Source of the DNA: CAVPDG01 sp963702535
Lineage (GTDB): Bacteria > Chloroflexota > Anaerolineae > Anaerolineales > UBA4823
DNA: 64,000 nt
Assembly: GCA_963702535.1 (NCBI GenBank)
Contig: CAVPDG010000018.1
Location: 1 to 64,000, forward strand
Direction: 5' to 3'
Below the pieces are notes generated by a model. It did no database searches, was not told the DNA's origin, and saw only the letters and a program-made list of their open reading frames with translations. The translations under genes were made by a program, and so were the position numbers. Of this stretch, positions 49,212 to 59,005 are shown in pieces. How positions within the stretch are numbered: the first letter of the stretch is position 1; each line of letters begins with the position of its first letter.

Positions 49212-49622
49212 ATGGCTAAGTCCAAGCGACCAGTGAGTAAGAGCAAGACACCCCCCAGCAAAGCAAAGCAAGCACCCAAGAGAAAAGAACGCGGCATCGG
49301 GCTGACCATTGTCCTGATCCTGGTCATGGTCCATAGCATCCTGACCGCATTCGTTTACCTGCGTTATACACAAGACCCCTCCGGCAATTTCACGCCCTGG
49401 CTGGTAACCGCGTTATTCCTCGCAGCGGTCGCCAAATTCGTCGCAGCCGCAGGTATATGGATGTGGGAGCGCTGGGGAATCTATGTATTTCTCGGCGCCA
49501 CGCTGGTTGATGTGGCCGTCGGTATCTTGCTGACCGGAACCATGCTGATTGCTTTCAACGAAATCCTGCCTGTGGCAATCCTGGCATGGCTGGTACGCGA
49601 TCGAATGCAAGAATTTAAATAA
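49212..49622 (+). CDS. Small membrane protein with basic N-terminal tail
   Basis: 136 residues. Lys/Ser/Pro-rich cytoplasmic N-terminus (residues 2-30), then four hydrophobic helices (GLTIVLILVMVHSILTAFVY, LVTALFLAAVAKFVAAAGIW, IYVFLGATLVDVAVGILLTG, EILPVAILAWLV). GGAGAAGGG precedes ATG 49212. Similar small helical proteins occur widely in Anaerolineae without known role. Followed by a terminator. Confidence 0.7.
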   Translation: MAKSKRPVSKSKTPPSKAKQAPKRKERGIGLTIVLILVMVHSILTAFVYLRYTQDPSGNFTPWLVTALFLAAVAKFVAAAGIWMWERWGIYVFLGATLVDVAVGILLTGTMLIAFNEILPVAILAWLVRDRMQEFK

Positions 49623-49647
49623 CCCCACTCCTTACATTCAGGATGAA

Positions 49648-49677
49648 CCTCCTCCGCCTCGCCGCGGAGGTTTTTTT
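49648..49677 (+). terminator. Rho-independent terminator
   Basis: Stem CCTCCGC (49651-49657) and GCGGAGG (49664-49670), 6-base loop, then seven T. Ends the plus-strand genes before the convergent minus-strand operon. Confidence 0.9.
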
Positions 49678-49696
49678 AACCTTTTGCCTGGAATAA

Positions 49697-50953
49697 CTAC
49701 CAGAGCCTCAGCAACCTGCCCAACCGGGTAACCGTGAACCCGCCGCGCAGGTAACAGGCATAGCGCAGCGCCTCATGCTCATCCTGAGCACTGAGCCCCA
49801 GCGCACTTACATCGACTGGCGCCGCTACTTGATTGAGTAGCTCAGTGATCCTGTCGGAGCCAGGCACTTGAGCGGCCACCGACAAAACGTCGTCCCAATG
49901 ACGGGAGATTTTCGCCTTGAGCTGCTCAAACTGCAGCGGATCGAGATCCCAGTAACGGCGCTGCTCACTCTCGACCTGGGCGGAGATATCGCCATAGACA
50001 CTCCTGATTTCTCGCAGCTCAGCATCGAAATCGGGGAAATCAATAGATACAAGAAGTTGGTCCAGCTCCGCCTGTGACAGATCGCGAATGCGCTCGTACT
50101 GGCGGGCGATATGCAGCGTGCCGACACCCACTTTGGCTCCATGCAAAATAGCCGGCCTGCCCTGCTGCAAGAGCTTCATCTCCCAATAATGCGAGAGATG
50201 GTGCTCCGCCCCTGAGGCGGGTCTGGAATTGCCATTGAGCAACATACACACGCCGGATTCTACCAAGCCATCCATCAAGGCTGTGATACCGACCGGATCA
50301 GCCCGACCGATGCTGCTCACATACTCCACGCAGTGTTCCAGAGCGCTGCGCATCCGTCCGGCGATCTCCGGCTGGTATGGCTCATCCCAGATCAGGTTGG
50401 CAAGCTTCCAGTCCGCCAGGGCGGTGAACTTCCCCAGCATGTCGCCAAATCCGGCAGCAATCATCGCCGGTGGAGATTGGCGCAATACCTCTACATCGGC
50501 AAAAATCCCCAGCGGAGCATGGCAATAAGCCGTATCCTTAAACAGCCGGATGACAACCGGTGCAATCAGCGAGGCGAAGCCATCCACAGACGGCGCAGTA
50601 GGTACGACAACCAATGGATTCCCGGTACGATGGCTGCAAAAGCGGGCAATATCCGTGACCGTGCCCGAACCCACAGCCACGTAAAGTCGCGGTCTGGCAT
50701 CGCTGTGGAATAACACCTGGATTAGATACTCTTCATCAGCGATCACTTCCTTGCCATCCAGGACAACCGTGAGCACATCCCCCCCATTCTCGAGCAAAGC
50801 TGCTTCGACGCGCCTGCCCATCACAGCCTGGGTGTTGCGATCACAAACCAGCAAAAAGTGATTAAACCGGTTAGCCTGGCAGAACTCTAGCAACGCTTCG
50901 ATGGCGTTATCCCCACAGGTGTAGGTGATCTGGTTATTGTTTTTCATCTCCAC
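49697..50953 (-). CDS. AraM/G1PDH-family dehydrogenase
   Basis: 418 residues, intact. sn-Glycerol-1-phosphate dehydrogenase-like member of the iron-containing alcohol dehydrogenase superfamily. Marks: GSGTVTDIARFCSHRTGNPL (NAD loop), VPTAPSVDGFASLIAPVV, and metal ligands Asp/His in the ADWKLANLI, GAEHHLSHYWEMKL and HGAKVGVGTLHIARQYE segments. GTG 50953 has GGAGG 7 bases before it. Bacterial AraM members reduce dihydroxyacetone phosphate or act in sugar operons. Last gene of the long catabolic operon from 59827. Confidence 0.88.
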   Translation of the reverse strand: MEMKNNNQITYTCGDNAIEALLEFCQANRFNHFLLVCDRNTQAVMGRRVEAALLENGGDVLTVVLDGKEVIADEEYLIQVLFHSDARPRLYVAVGSGTVTDIARFCSHRTGNPLVVVPTAPSVDGFASLIAPVVIRLFKDTAYCHAPLGIFADVEVLRQSPPAMIAAGFGDMLGKFTALADWKLANLIWDEPYQPEIAGRMRSALEHCVEYVSSIGRADPVGITALMDGLVESGVCMLLNGNSRPASGAEHHLSHYWEMKLLQQGRPAILHGAKVGVGTLHIARQYERIRDLSQAELDQLLVSIDFPDFDAELREIRSVYGDISAQVESEQRRYWDLDPLQFEQLKAKISRHWDDVLSVAAQVPGSDRITELLNQVAAPVDVSALGLSAQDEHEALRYACYLRGGFTVTRLGRLLRLW

Positions 50954-51053
50954 GCCAATGCCTCCAAAAAAGCTTCCGAAGCCAGTGATCCCGCGGGATC
51001 CGGCTTCGGAAGCAAAGTCAGTCTGATGAACTAAAGCGAGTGATTTGCACGGG

Positions 51054-53429
51054 CTATGCTACGGGTAGTGACTCCTGCACAGCATCGATTTGCGCTTGTA
51101 GGCGTTTGATCCGATCGCCTTTGTCATTTACGAAGCGCTCAACGCCTTTCAGCACCCAATCGGCTGAGAGGCGCGCCTCTTCAATCACCTCGCTCACATC
51201 CCCGCCTGTCCGCCAGCGGTTATCCCAATCGGATGAGAGGGCGTACTCGTCCGCGATACGATTGAACAGCCAGTCATGCATCAACCAGCGCGCCTGGGTG
51301 GTGATGACGGTCGAGTTTGCCCGATCGGCAGGCGTCACCACTTTCTCACGGTAGCTCGCCGGCTGCAGGTTGAAAAGCTGGGTACTGGCGACGCAAACGA
51401 TCTTAACATTGATGTCGCGCGCTTCAAGCTCCGGCAAGATTTTGAGGATGGAGGTCATCGCGCTGGTGCCTTGCATGAAGAAAGTGCCAGCCTGGGGCAA
51501 GCCAGGCTTGTAATCACGCACGATATAAGCGCCGCGCGCGGCATCAAAGTGCGAGGGCATACCCAAACTCTCACGATCCGGTATGGTAATCGGGGGACGG
51601 GTAAGGTGCAAAGCGACAATCGGCGCTTTCTGGCTCAAGGCAGCCCCCAGTAAGACAGGCACTTCATTGTATTCCCACGGGTGGATGTTAATCACCTGAC
51701 CATCCGGGAAGAGCTGGGTTACCCCAGGAGAGAAAATGCCAAAATGGGTGCGACTATCATCGGCTGTCTCCGGTCCTGAATGTCCAGCGACCCAGATCAC
51801 TTTGCCAACTTTCAATTGGCAGTCCTGGGCAAGCTGGCTAAAAAGTCGGAACATGCCATATTTCAAGTAGGAAAATGAGCCATAAGTAGAGCATGCACCC
51901 CAAAAACCATCAAAGTGTTCTTCGGGATTTTCGGCAAAGTTGACCGTTGCCGCCCCGATGAGCATGCCGGCATTGGTGAACTCGGTAATCTCCTGCGGCA
52001 GCAAGGCGCCGTTCTGGTTGTGGTTGCGGTCATACCAGCCGTAACCCGGGAAATCCCCATACGCCTGGGCAAATCCAACGATGTTCGTGGATTCTGCCAG
52101 GTCTGCTGAGGCCGCCAGGAAGAGCGGGCGGTCATAATACTTAGCCCCAAAAGCATTTACCCAGGCGCCCCACTTTGCCAGAGCAGCGCGGTTCGGGATA
52201 GAAGCCCCCGGCTTGACATAGATATCTTCCGGATAGTTACGATAATCGTACAGGCGCTCATCCTCGAAGGGAATTCCCTTCTTCCCAAGCTGGAAAGTTG
52301 GGATCTCATCCGGCACGCTATCGCCGATGGCTACCAGGGTATCTGCCAGATAATCCACCAGAGCCTGATCCTTGTGCAAGGCGGAGATCACCGTTTGTAA
52401 GGCTGAACGAAATTCGTCTTCATACACTTTGGGGTCGGATGGCGTCGCCCCGCCAAAATTCACAAATTCTACGCCATACTTATCGGCGAATTCCTTCTTG
52501 GTTTGCCAGTACAGCTCGCTATTGGTTTTGTGCGGCGCGCCATGCGAAGCGTAATCGTATTTGTAGTATCCGCGTCCTTTACGGGTTTTGAACCAGGCTG
52601 CATTCGGCGCCTTGTCCGGATTCTCACCGTAAACCAGCGTGAGAATGGTGCGAACCACCGGTTCCCATTCGCTGCCGTTTTCTGTGCCCAGGACGCGCCA
52701 GCCATGCGCGCCAAACCACTCATTGGGTGTCCCGTAAACAACGCTGCTCACCGTGTGCGGATCGATGCCGAAGTCGTTCCAATCGATGAGCATGTTCAAA
52801 TTATCCAGTCCAAGACCCCAGGCTGAATTCATCGTCTCATGCACGGCGCCGGGTGTGAGACCGGCCTCGCCTTCTACAGCGAAGACGCGCACTCCGGCAG
52901 CCCCGGCGCGCTTGAGCGCCATCGCTTCACCCGCGGCTGCTGGTGAACCGTGCCCGGAGGGACCGGTGTTAAACTTCAGAAAGAGGGTTTTACCTTCCAT
53001 CTCTGCGTGACCGGAAAGACCACCGCGCCGGCGGAAACGAAGAAGATCCTCCCAAAAAAGGGCGCGTTCGTCCTGCTTATCGATACGATAGCGGGGATCG
53101 CCGGTTTGGTTATACTTGACACGCATGGCTTCATTCATCAATGCCAGCGAACAATAGATCAAGGGGATCGTATGCCCACCGGCGAGCACAAAGCGGTCGC
53201 CGAACTTTTTCTCCGGTTGGCGGATATCCCAGCGCATCGCCCCGCTCAATAACAGCGTGAGGATCGGGTAGACCTTGGATCGTGAGCCGCCGGGATGCCC
53301 GCTCTGGCGGTAGTTCAGGATCACATCGATCAGGTTGTCAATCAGATCTTTGGACTTTTCCCAATAACCGAAAAACTGCGATAACTGGGAATATTTTTCT
53401 TCTACCAATGCTTGCGAACTGGCTGCCAT
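51054..53429 (-). CDS. Transketolase-like enzyme, unusually long (791 residues)
   Basis: ThDP enzyme with N-terminal SGHPGGSRSKVYPILTLLLS and GGHTIPLIYCSLALMNEA, ThDP region VEGEAGLTPGAVHETMNSAW to LNMLIDWNDFGID (Gly-Glu-Ala instead of Gly-Asp-Gly), the central GHSGPETADDSRTHFGIFSP, and a C-terminal VVTPADRANSTVITTQARW part. Normal transketolases have about 630-680 residues, so this belongs to a longer subgroup whose donor and acceptor may differ. Intact through 2.4 kb. GAGGAG is 6 bases before ATG 53429. Confidence 0.85.
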   Translation of the reverse strand: MAASSQALVEEKYSQLSQFFGYWEKSKDLIDNLIDVILNYRQSGHPGGSRSKVYPILTLLLSGAMRWDIRQPEKKFGDRFVLAGGHTIPLIYCSLALMNEAMRVKYNQTGDPRYRIDKQDERALFWEDLLRFRRRGGLSGHAEMEGKTLFLKFNTGPSGHGSPAAAGEAMALKRAGAAGVRVFAVEGEAGLTPGAVHETMNSAWGLGLDNLNMLIDWNDFGIDPHTVSSVVYGTPNEWFGAHGWRVLGTENGSEWEPVVRTILTLVYGENPDKAPNAAWFKTRKGRGYYKYDYASHGAPHKTNSELYWQTKKEFADKYGVEFVNFGGATPSDPKVYEDEFRSALQTVISALHKDQALVDYLADTLVAIGDSVPDEIPTFQLGKKGIPFEDERLYDYRNYPEDIYVKPGASIPNRAALAKWGAWVNAFGAKYYDRPLFLAASADLAESTNIVGFAQAYGDFPGYGWYDRNHNQNGALLPQEITEFTNAGMLIGAATVNFAENPEEHFDGFWGACSTYGSFSYLKYGMFRLFSQLAQDCQLKVGKVIWVAGHSGPETADDSRTHFGIFSPGVTQLFPDGQVINIHPWEYNEVPVLLGAALSQKAPIVALHLTRPPITIPDRESLGMPSHFDAARGAYIVRDYKPGLPQAGTFFMQGTSAMTSILKILPELEARDINVKIVCVASTQLFNLQPASYREKVVTPADRANSTVITTQARWLMHDWLFNRIADEYALSSDWDNRWRTGGDVSEVIEEARLSADWVLKGVERFVNDKGDRIKRLQAQIDAVQESLPVA

Positions 53430-53452
53430 GTTGGACTCCTCAACCGTGATGA

Positions 53453-54369
53453 TCAGGCGCGCGACCAGGCTTCTTGCCAGACGCGTTTGGCATTGGCAAT
53501 GACCAGGGATGAAGGCTCATCCGCGGATTGTGGCTTGACTTCAAATCCAACCCACGGACGTACAGATTTACTCTCTGACAGATAACCGACTTTGAATAAA
53601 GTGCGGATAAACACTGTCAATTCAGGCACGTCATTACAACCTCCGGGCCAGCCAAAGCGCGGGTGTAAATCGCCATAACCCGGGGTCCCCGGATCGACCA
53701 CACCATTTCCAACGTGGATGTGCACCAGATAGTCCGCCAGCTCAGAGAGGGCAAAATCAGAGGTCTCGTGCAGCAATGGCTGATGGCTCAAGTCGTACAT
53801 TAAGCCAAAGTCGGGAAAATCCTTGCGCACCTCGCGGCAGAAAGTAGCTGCAAGGTCGCTCGGTCCGATCAGGCACTTCTTGTCGATCGACCGGTCGAAA
53901 GTTTCCAACGTCAGCGCCACGCCTTTTTCACGCCCATAAGCAGCAGCCTGCTTGATAGACTTCACCAGCGCTTCCAGGGCTTTGGGCCGGTCAGCATCAC
54001 CAGGATCCACCCCCGAAAGTACTGCGACCCGCTTGGCGCCCATCTCTGCCGCTTCGTCGATGCTGCGGCACACCTGCTCCACGGCTTTCATACGCTCTGC
54101 ATCATCCAATGAGTTGAGGTTGAGCTTCTGCAGTAATAGAGCAGTCTGACCTCCATGCCCAACCTGGATGTGCGCGGTGTCAACAACCTTTTAACCTGTG
54201 AGCGCACGGCTGGATCTTTAATCCACCCGATCTCAATGCCCCCGAAGAAAGGATCCTCCGCGATTTTCGTCACAGTTTCAACAATTGGCCCATCCCCGCG
54301 AATGGTCTCAGGAAACGCCATGAAATGGACGATGCTCAGGGTACAAAAATTGCTCCAATGCTTATCCAT
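53453..54369 (-). CDS. Sugar phosphate isomerase/epimerase-like protein, one frameshift
   Basis: About 305 residues. Opens MDKHWSNFCTLSIVHFMAFP and FFGGIEIGWIKDPAVRSQVK; a shift near 54185 leads to TAHIQVGHGGQTALLLQKLN then LDDAERMKAVEQVCRSIDEA. Metal-site residues: LTLETFDRSIDKK (Glu), LMYDLSHQPLL (Asp-His), YLVHIHVGNGVVD (His) and GFEVKPQ (Glu). Start at 54369 has AGGAG 9 bases upstream; an ATG 6 bases earlier is too close. 23 bases from the transketolase gene. Confidence 0.8.
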
Positions 54370-54452
54370 GACCATGAACTCCTTTCTAAAACGAAATACG
54401 AGCGCCGGAGCAAGCCCCAGCCTCGGCGCACAAACACAAGAATTCTAACATA

Positions 54453-55406
54453 CTAATCAGGCAGCACCGGGTTTTTCGGTAGTCGCCCTTCGATCACCGC
54501 AATCACATCTTCTACGACCATCGCCATGCGCAGCAGCGCCTCATCCGTGTGCGCAGCCATGTGGGGTGTAACCACAACGTTTTCCAGCTTGAGCAATGCG
54601 CTATCAGCTGGCAGGGGTTCAGGATCGAAGACATCCAGACCCGCCCCAGCGATCCACCCCTCCTGCAATGCCTGGATCAACGCATCCTGGTCGACCACCG
54701 GACCGCGGGATGAATTGATCAGGTAAGCGCCGGGCTTCATCTTTTTCAGCGCAACCGTACCCATCAGGTGTTTGGTGGCCGGGATCAGCGGCAGGTGAAG
54801 AGAGACAAAATCCGAACGGGTCAAAAGCTCATCGAGCTCTACTCGCACAGCTCCCAGGCTAGCCTCTGCCCTGGCATTTGCGATGACATCGTAATAGAGG
54901 ACGGGCATATTGAAGCCCAGGTGACAAATCTCGGCAACACGCTGACCGATGCGACCGATGCCAACGACGCCCAGGGTCTTACCAAAAAGCTCAACGCCTG
55001 TCAGGCGGTAGCGCGCGCCCCAGTCTCCACCCCGGAAGACTTTATCAGCTTGCACGATCCGTTTGGCAAGGTTGATCATCATCGCCACGCACTGCTCAGC
55101 AACCGATTCGACATTGGCTTCTGGGGTATTCACAACCACAATCCCCAGATCCGCCGCAGCCTTGCGGTCGATTGCTTCAACGCCCGTGCCATGCCGGGCA
55201 ATCACCTTCAAGCGCGGCGCGGCTTCCATCAGGCGCCGCGTAACTTTGCCATTGGCGCGGATGATGATGCCTTCTACATCAGGAACGATCTGGAGGAGGG
55301 CATCCTCCTCCAGATTGTTCGCCATGCGCACGACCGCGTGCTGCTCAAGGAGCTCTACTGCCTTGGAATGGATCGACTCATACAGCAGAACTACTGGTTT
55401 GGTCAT
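54453..55406 (-). CDS. D-2-hydroxyacid dehydrogenase (phosphoglycerate dehydrogenase-like)
   Basis: 317 residues, intact. NAD motif LGVVGIGRIGQRVAEICH (residues about 145-160), catalytic Arg in LINSSRGPVVDQDAL, Glu in DVFDPEPLPADSALL and His in VVVTPHMAAHTDEALL, the Arg-Glu-His set of the family. Probably oxidises or reduces a 2-keto/2-hydroxy acid made in this operon. 12 bases from the aldehyde dehydrogenase end. Confidence 0.9.
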   Translation of the reverse strand: MTKPVVLLYESIHSKAVELLEQHAVVRMANNLEEDALLQIVPDVEGIIIRANGKVTRRLMEAAPRLKVIARHGTGVEAIDRKAAADLGIVVVNTPEANVESVAEQCVAMMINLAKRIVQADKVFRGGDWGARYRLTGVELFGKTLGVVGIGRIGQRVAEICHLGFNMPVLYYDVIANARAEASLGAVRVELDELLTRSDFVSLHLPLIPATKHLMGTVALKKMKPGAYLINSSRGPVVDQDALIQALQEGWIAGAGLDVFDPEPLPADSALLKLENVVVTPHMAAHTDEALLRMAMVVEDVIAVIEGRLPKNPVLPD

Positions 55407-55418
55407 GAAATGGAACTC

Positions 55419-56905
55419 CTAGTGGTGAACACAAGCGCGAGCGCCACGCGATTCGTAGCTCATCTCCTGGTAGACTGTCTTCCACTCCAGGTAATCATCG
55501 ATGGCGATCGAGCCCTGTTCACGCCCGATGCCGCTGGCTTTCATACCGCCGTACGGCGCTTGTACGAAAGAGCCGTGGATATCGTTAATCCAGATCGAAC
55601 CCGCCTCCAGCCGTTGCGCGGCTAAATAGCAGCGCCGCATGTCATTGCTGAAGAAATACGAGCTCAACCCGAAGATCGTGTCGTTAGCATACTCGATAGC
55701 CTGGTCAAAATCATCGCCGATTTTCATGAAAGCCAGCACGGGACCGAACGTTTCCTCGCGCATCACTTCCATATCATGGTTGCAATCGCCGATGACGGTG
55801 GGCGCATAAAAGTAACCCTTCTCGGTCAGGCGCTTGCCGCCGCACATCAGGCGCGCCCCTTTTGCGACAGCGTCTTCCACCTGGCTATGCACCCACGTCG
55901 AGCTGGCGGGCATTCACCAGAGGACCGATATCGATCCCTTCTTTGAAGCCGTCGCCAGCAACCACACGCGCAGCGAGAGTCGCTACACAATTCAACAGAT
56001 CCTCGTAAACATCCTCATGCACGTAAACCCGGTTGACCCGATTGCAAACCTGACCTGCGCTGCGGAAAGCCTGGAAGGTGATGCGCGTCGGCAGCTTTCT
56101 CCAGGTCGGCATCGTTCCAAACAATGCACGGGCATTGCCCGCCCAGCTCCAGGGTAACGCGCTTGATATCATCGGCGGCGGCTTTCATCACCTGCTTGCC
56201 ACCTTCGACGCTACCGGTGATCGCCACTTTGCGGATCAGGGGGTGGCGGATCAAGGTATCGCCAACGCTGCCGCCTGGACCGGTGATGACGTTGAAAACG
56301 CCTGCAGGAAAACCAGCTTCCAGGGCGACCTGCGCCACCTTGATGGCAGATAACGGCGTATCAGACGAAGGCTTGGCAACCACGGTACAGCCGGCAGCCA
56401 TTGCCGGACCGATCATGCGGCTGAGCAAGTGCAGCGGGTCGTTCCAGGGTGGGATCGCAGCGATCACGCCCATGGGGTGCCTGAGCACGTAGACAAATTT
56501 ATCGCGCATGTCGGACTGCAGCACCATGCCAGTAATCCGTCGGGCTTCCTGAGCGTAATACTCAATCACTGCGCAAAAACCGTTGATCTCACCCTTGGCT
56601 TGCCAGAGCGGCTTGCCCTGTTCCAAAGTCAGAATGCGAGCGATCTCATCGATGTTATTCCGCACCGCCTGGATGAATTTCATCATCATCGCCGCGCGCT
56701 CTGCTGCAGGTGTATCACGCCACACCTTAAAGGCGTTCTGCGCAGTCTTAACCGCCAGATCGATCTCCTCCGGTGTAGCAACTGGCACGCGTGCAACCAG
56801 CTCCTCCGTAGACGGGTTGAACACCTCCACAAATTTCCCGGAGGCGCCCGCCACCGATTGGCTACCGATCACCATCGGGTAGGTTTCCACTTTTGTTGTC
56901 ACCAT
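55419..56905 (-). CDS. NAD-dependent aldehyde dehydrogenase, two frameshifts
   Basis: About 495 residues. Family sites: AAIPPWNDPLHLLSRMIGPA (substrate/NAD loop), VAKPSSDTPLSA, VAITGSVEGGKQVMKAAADD, catalytic Glu in LELGGQCPCIVWNDADLEKA, catalytic Cys in AFRSAGQVCNRVNRVYVHED after a shift near 56095, and EETFGPVLAFMKIGDDFDQA after a second shift near 55910. Oxidises an aldehyde to its acid, likely supplying the DapA-type or hydroxyacid steps. Confidence 0.88.
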
Positions 56906-56981
56906 ACATGATCTCCTTGAGATTGCACACTAAATTCCTATGATCGCCACCTGCTGGTCACGATCGTAACCGTTCATTAAC

Positions 56982-58034
56982 TCACGGGCGCAAGATGATC
57001 TTTAGACCTTCTCGTGCTCCGGTTGTAAGCTGCTTGAAACCGGCGTCGAACTCCGCCAGAGGTAACTCTCCGGTGATCACCGGACGAGGATCCAGCTTGC
57101 CAGTCTTCATCAGCCCATCCAAAACCTGCCACGTATCCCACATGTGCCTGCCTGCGACGCCGCGCACCTTGACCTGGCGCAAAATGATGTTGTAGTTAAA
57201 ATCGAAATCCTGCACCGGTCCAGCGCTCAGACCAAAAAGGGTCACCCGCCCGCCTTTGCGAACAACGGCAAAGGCGTCTTTTAATGCCGAATGCGCCCCA
57301 GACATCTCCAACACGATATCGACGCCCAAGCCATGGGTCTCATCCAGGATCTGCTCGACAATATGCTTGTCCTCCAGCGCGTTGTAAACTGAGCTGGCGC
57401 CCATCTTGCGCGCCACCTCCAGGCGGGAAGGTACGATACCGACCAGACTCACCTTGCTCGCGCCTGCCACAGCGGCTACACCGACGGCGAACAGACCGAT
57501 AGGACCATCACCGAAGACAACAACTGATTGCGCCGTCACTGGCTCGATCAAAGCCGCCTGCACAGCACCGCCCAAAGGCTCCATGATCGCCCCTACCTCG
57601 GAGGGCACCGAGCGATCCAACCGCCAGAGCGATCCTTCGGGCACAGCCATGTACTCAGCAAAGCTGCCATCTACCTCATTCCCAAAGATTTTAAGGTTCT
57701 GGCAGATATGTTGTAAGCCGATCTTGCATACGTCGCAGTTTCCACAGGCGATATGGCTATCACCGGTAACATAATCTCCTACCCGGTAATGCGTGACTGC
57801 CTTGCCTGCCTCGACGATCTCACCAGCAAATTCGTGACCGATGGTCAAAGGAGGCTTGATCCGGCTTTGAGCATAAGCATCCCAGTTGTAAAAATGGATA
57901 TCCGAGCCACAAATGGCAGTGGCTTCAACTTTTATTAGAACTTCGTTGGGTTTGATATGGGGGATTTCAGTCTCAACCAATTCCAGACCTGGCTCGCGCC
58001 GGGTCTTCCTCACTGCTCTCATTTTCTCCGCCAT
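56982..58034 (-). CDS. Zinc-binding alcohol dehydrogenase (sorbitol/threonine dehydrogenase-like)
   Basis: 350 residues from ATG 58034 (GGAGAGG 5 bases upstream). MDR fold: catalytic zinc Cys in TAICGSDIHFYNWD, His-Glu in TIGHEFAGEIVEAG, structural-zinc cysteines in ACGNCDVCKIGLQHIC, and NAD motif VVFGDGPIGLFAVGVAAVAG. Typical of polyol or L-threonine dehydrogenases. Probably the first oxidation in the pathway. Intact. Confidence 0.92.
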   Translation of the reverse strand: MAEKMRAVRKTRREPGLELVETEIPHIKPNEVLIKVEATAICGSDIHFYNWDAYAQSRIKPPLTIGHEFAGEIVEAGKAVTHYRVGDYVTGDSHIACGNCDVCKIGLQHICQNLKIFGNEVDGSFAEYMAVPEGSLWRLDRSVPSEVGAIMEPLGGAVQAALIEPVTAQSVVVFGDGPIGLFAVGVAAVAGASKVSLVGIVPSRLEVARKMGASSVYNALEDKHIVEQILDETHGLGVDIVLEMSGAHSALKDAFAVVRKGGRVTLFGLSAGPVQDFDFNYNIILRQVKVRGVAGRHMWDTWQVLDGLMKTGKLDPRPVITGELPLAEFDAGFKQLTTGAREGLKIILRP

Positions 58035-58080
58035 GCTGTCCTCTCCTTTCACGCGATACGGGTAATCAAAGGTTTTCCGG

Positions 58081-58962
58081 TTAGATCAATTGGAGCTCTA
58101 TCAATAAATTCCTGAGACGCTCACGCTGAGCGGCGGTCATCGCACCCACCGGGGCGCGGCAAGGTCCACCTTCCATACCAATCAAATCAAGGGCTTCTTT
58201 AATGACCACCGGGAAAGTGCCCCAGGTGAAAGCCAGCCGTAGCGGCGCCAGATCTTCCTGGGCTTTGCGCGCGCCATCAATATCGCCCTGCTGCAAGCGA
58301 TCATAGATCTTCACCACCAACGCCGGCACCACATTCGCGGTAGCAGCAATGGCTCCTTTCGCGCCGTGCAGCAAGCCGGAGAAGATGAGGGTATCACGAC
58401 CCATCACCAGCGAGAAATCTGGAGGCACAGCGCTCAAATATTCCTGAGCCAGGGTCAGGTCGCCGCTTGAGTTTTTCATCCCAACAATATTGTCGATCTG
58501 CGCCAGTCGAGAAAGCAGCGCTGCCGAGATTTTCACACCGGTGCGGTCGGGGTTCGTATACAACAAAACCGGCAGCCTGGTGCTGGCAGCGATGGCGCGA
58601 TAGTGTTCGTATAGCTCATCTACATTCGGATTGACAAAGAAGGGGGTCAGGACAGATACCGCGTCGGCGCCAACTTTCTCAGCTGTCTTTGTCAGCGCAA
58701 CCGCCTCACGTGTCGTAACTGCCGCAGTCCCCACATAGACAGGAACCCGCCCATTGGTTTCTTCAACAACGATCTCCCAGGTGCGCTGTTTTTCCTGCGC
58801 AGAAAATGCCCAAAATTCGCCCTGGCTGCCTGTGGCAAAAACACCATGTACACCGTTCTCAACCAGGTAATTCGTCAAACGGCGTAAAGCTGGCTCATTC
58901 AGCTCATCGTCCTTGGTCAGCGGGGTGACCATCGCAGGGATAATTCCATAGGGTCTTAGCAT
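58081..58962 (-). CDS. DapA/KDG-aldolase family protein
   Basis: 293 residues from ATG 58962. Schiff-base aldolase family that includes dihydrodipicolinate synthase and 2-keto-3-deoxy-sugar-acid aldolases or dehydratases. Marks: IIPAMVTPLTKDDELNEPAL, GVFATGSQGEFWAFS, the catalytic Tyr in PVLLYTNPDRTGVKIS and Lys in IVGMKNSSGDLTLAQEYL. In a sugar operon a 2-keto-3-deoxy acid role is more likely than lysine synthesis. Confidence 0.9.
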   Translation of the reverse strand: MLRPYGIIPAMVTPLTKDDELNEPALRRLTNYLVENGVHGVFATGSQGEFWAFSAQEKQRTWEIVVEETNGRVPVYVGTAAVTTREAVALTKTAEKVGADAVSVLTPFFVNPNVDELYEHYRAIAASTRLPVLLYTNPDRTGVKISAALLSRLAQIDNIVGMKNSSGDLTLAQEYLSAVPPDFSLVMGRDTLIFSGLLHGAKGAIAATANVVPALVVKIYDRLQQGDIDGARKAQEDLAPLRLAFTWGTFPVVIKEALDLIGMEGGPCRAPVGAMTAAQRERLRNLLIELQLI

Positions 58963-59005
58963 GATTTGTTGTACTCCGTTGGATGAATAGTTTGAAGTGC
59001 GGCTC

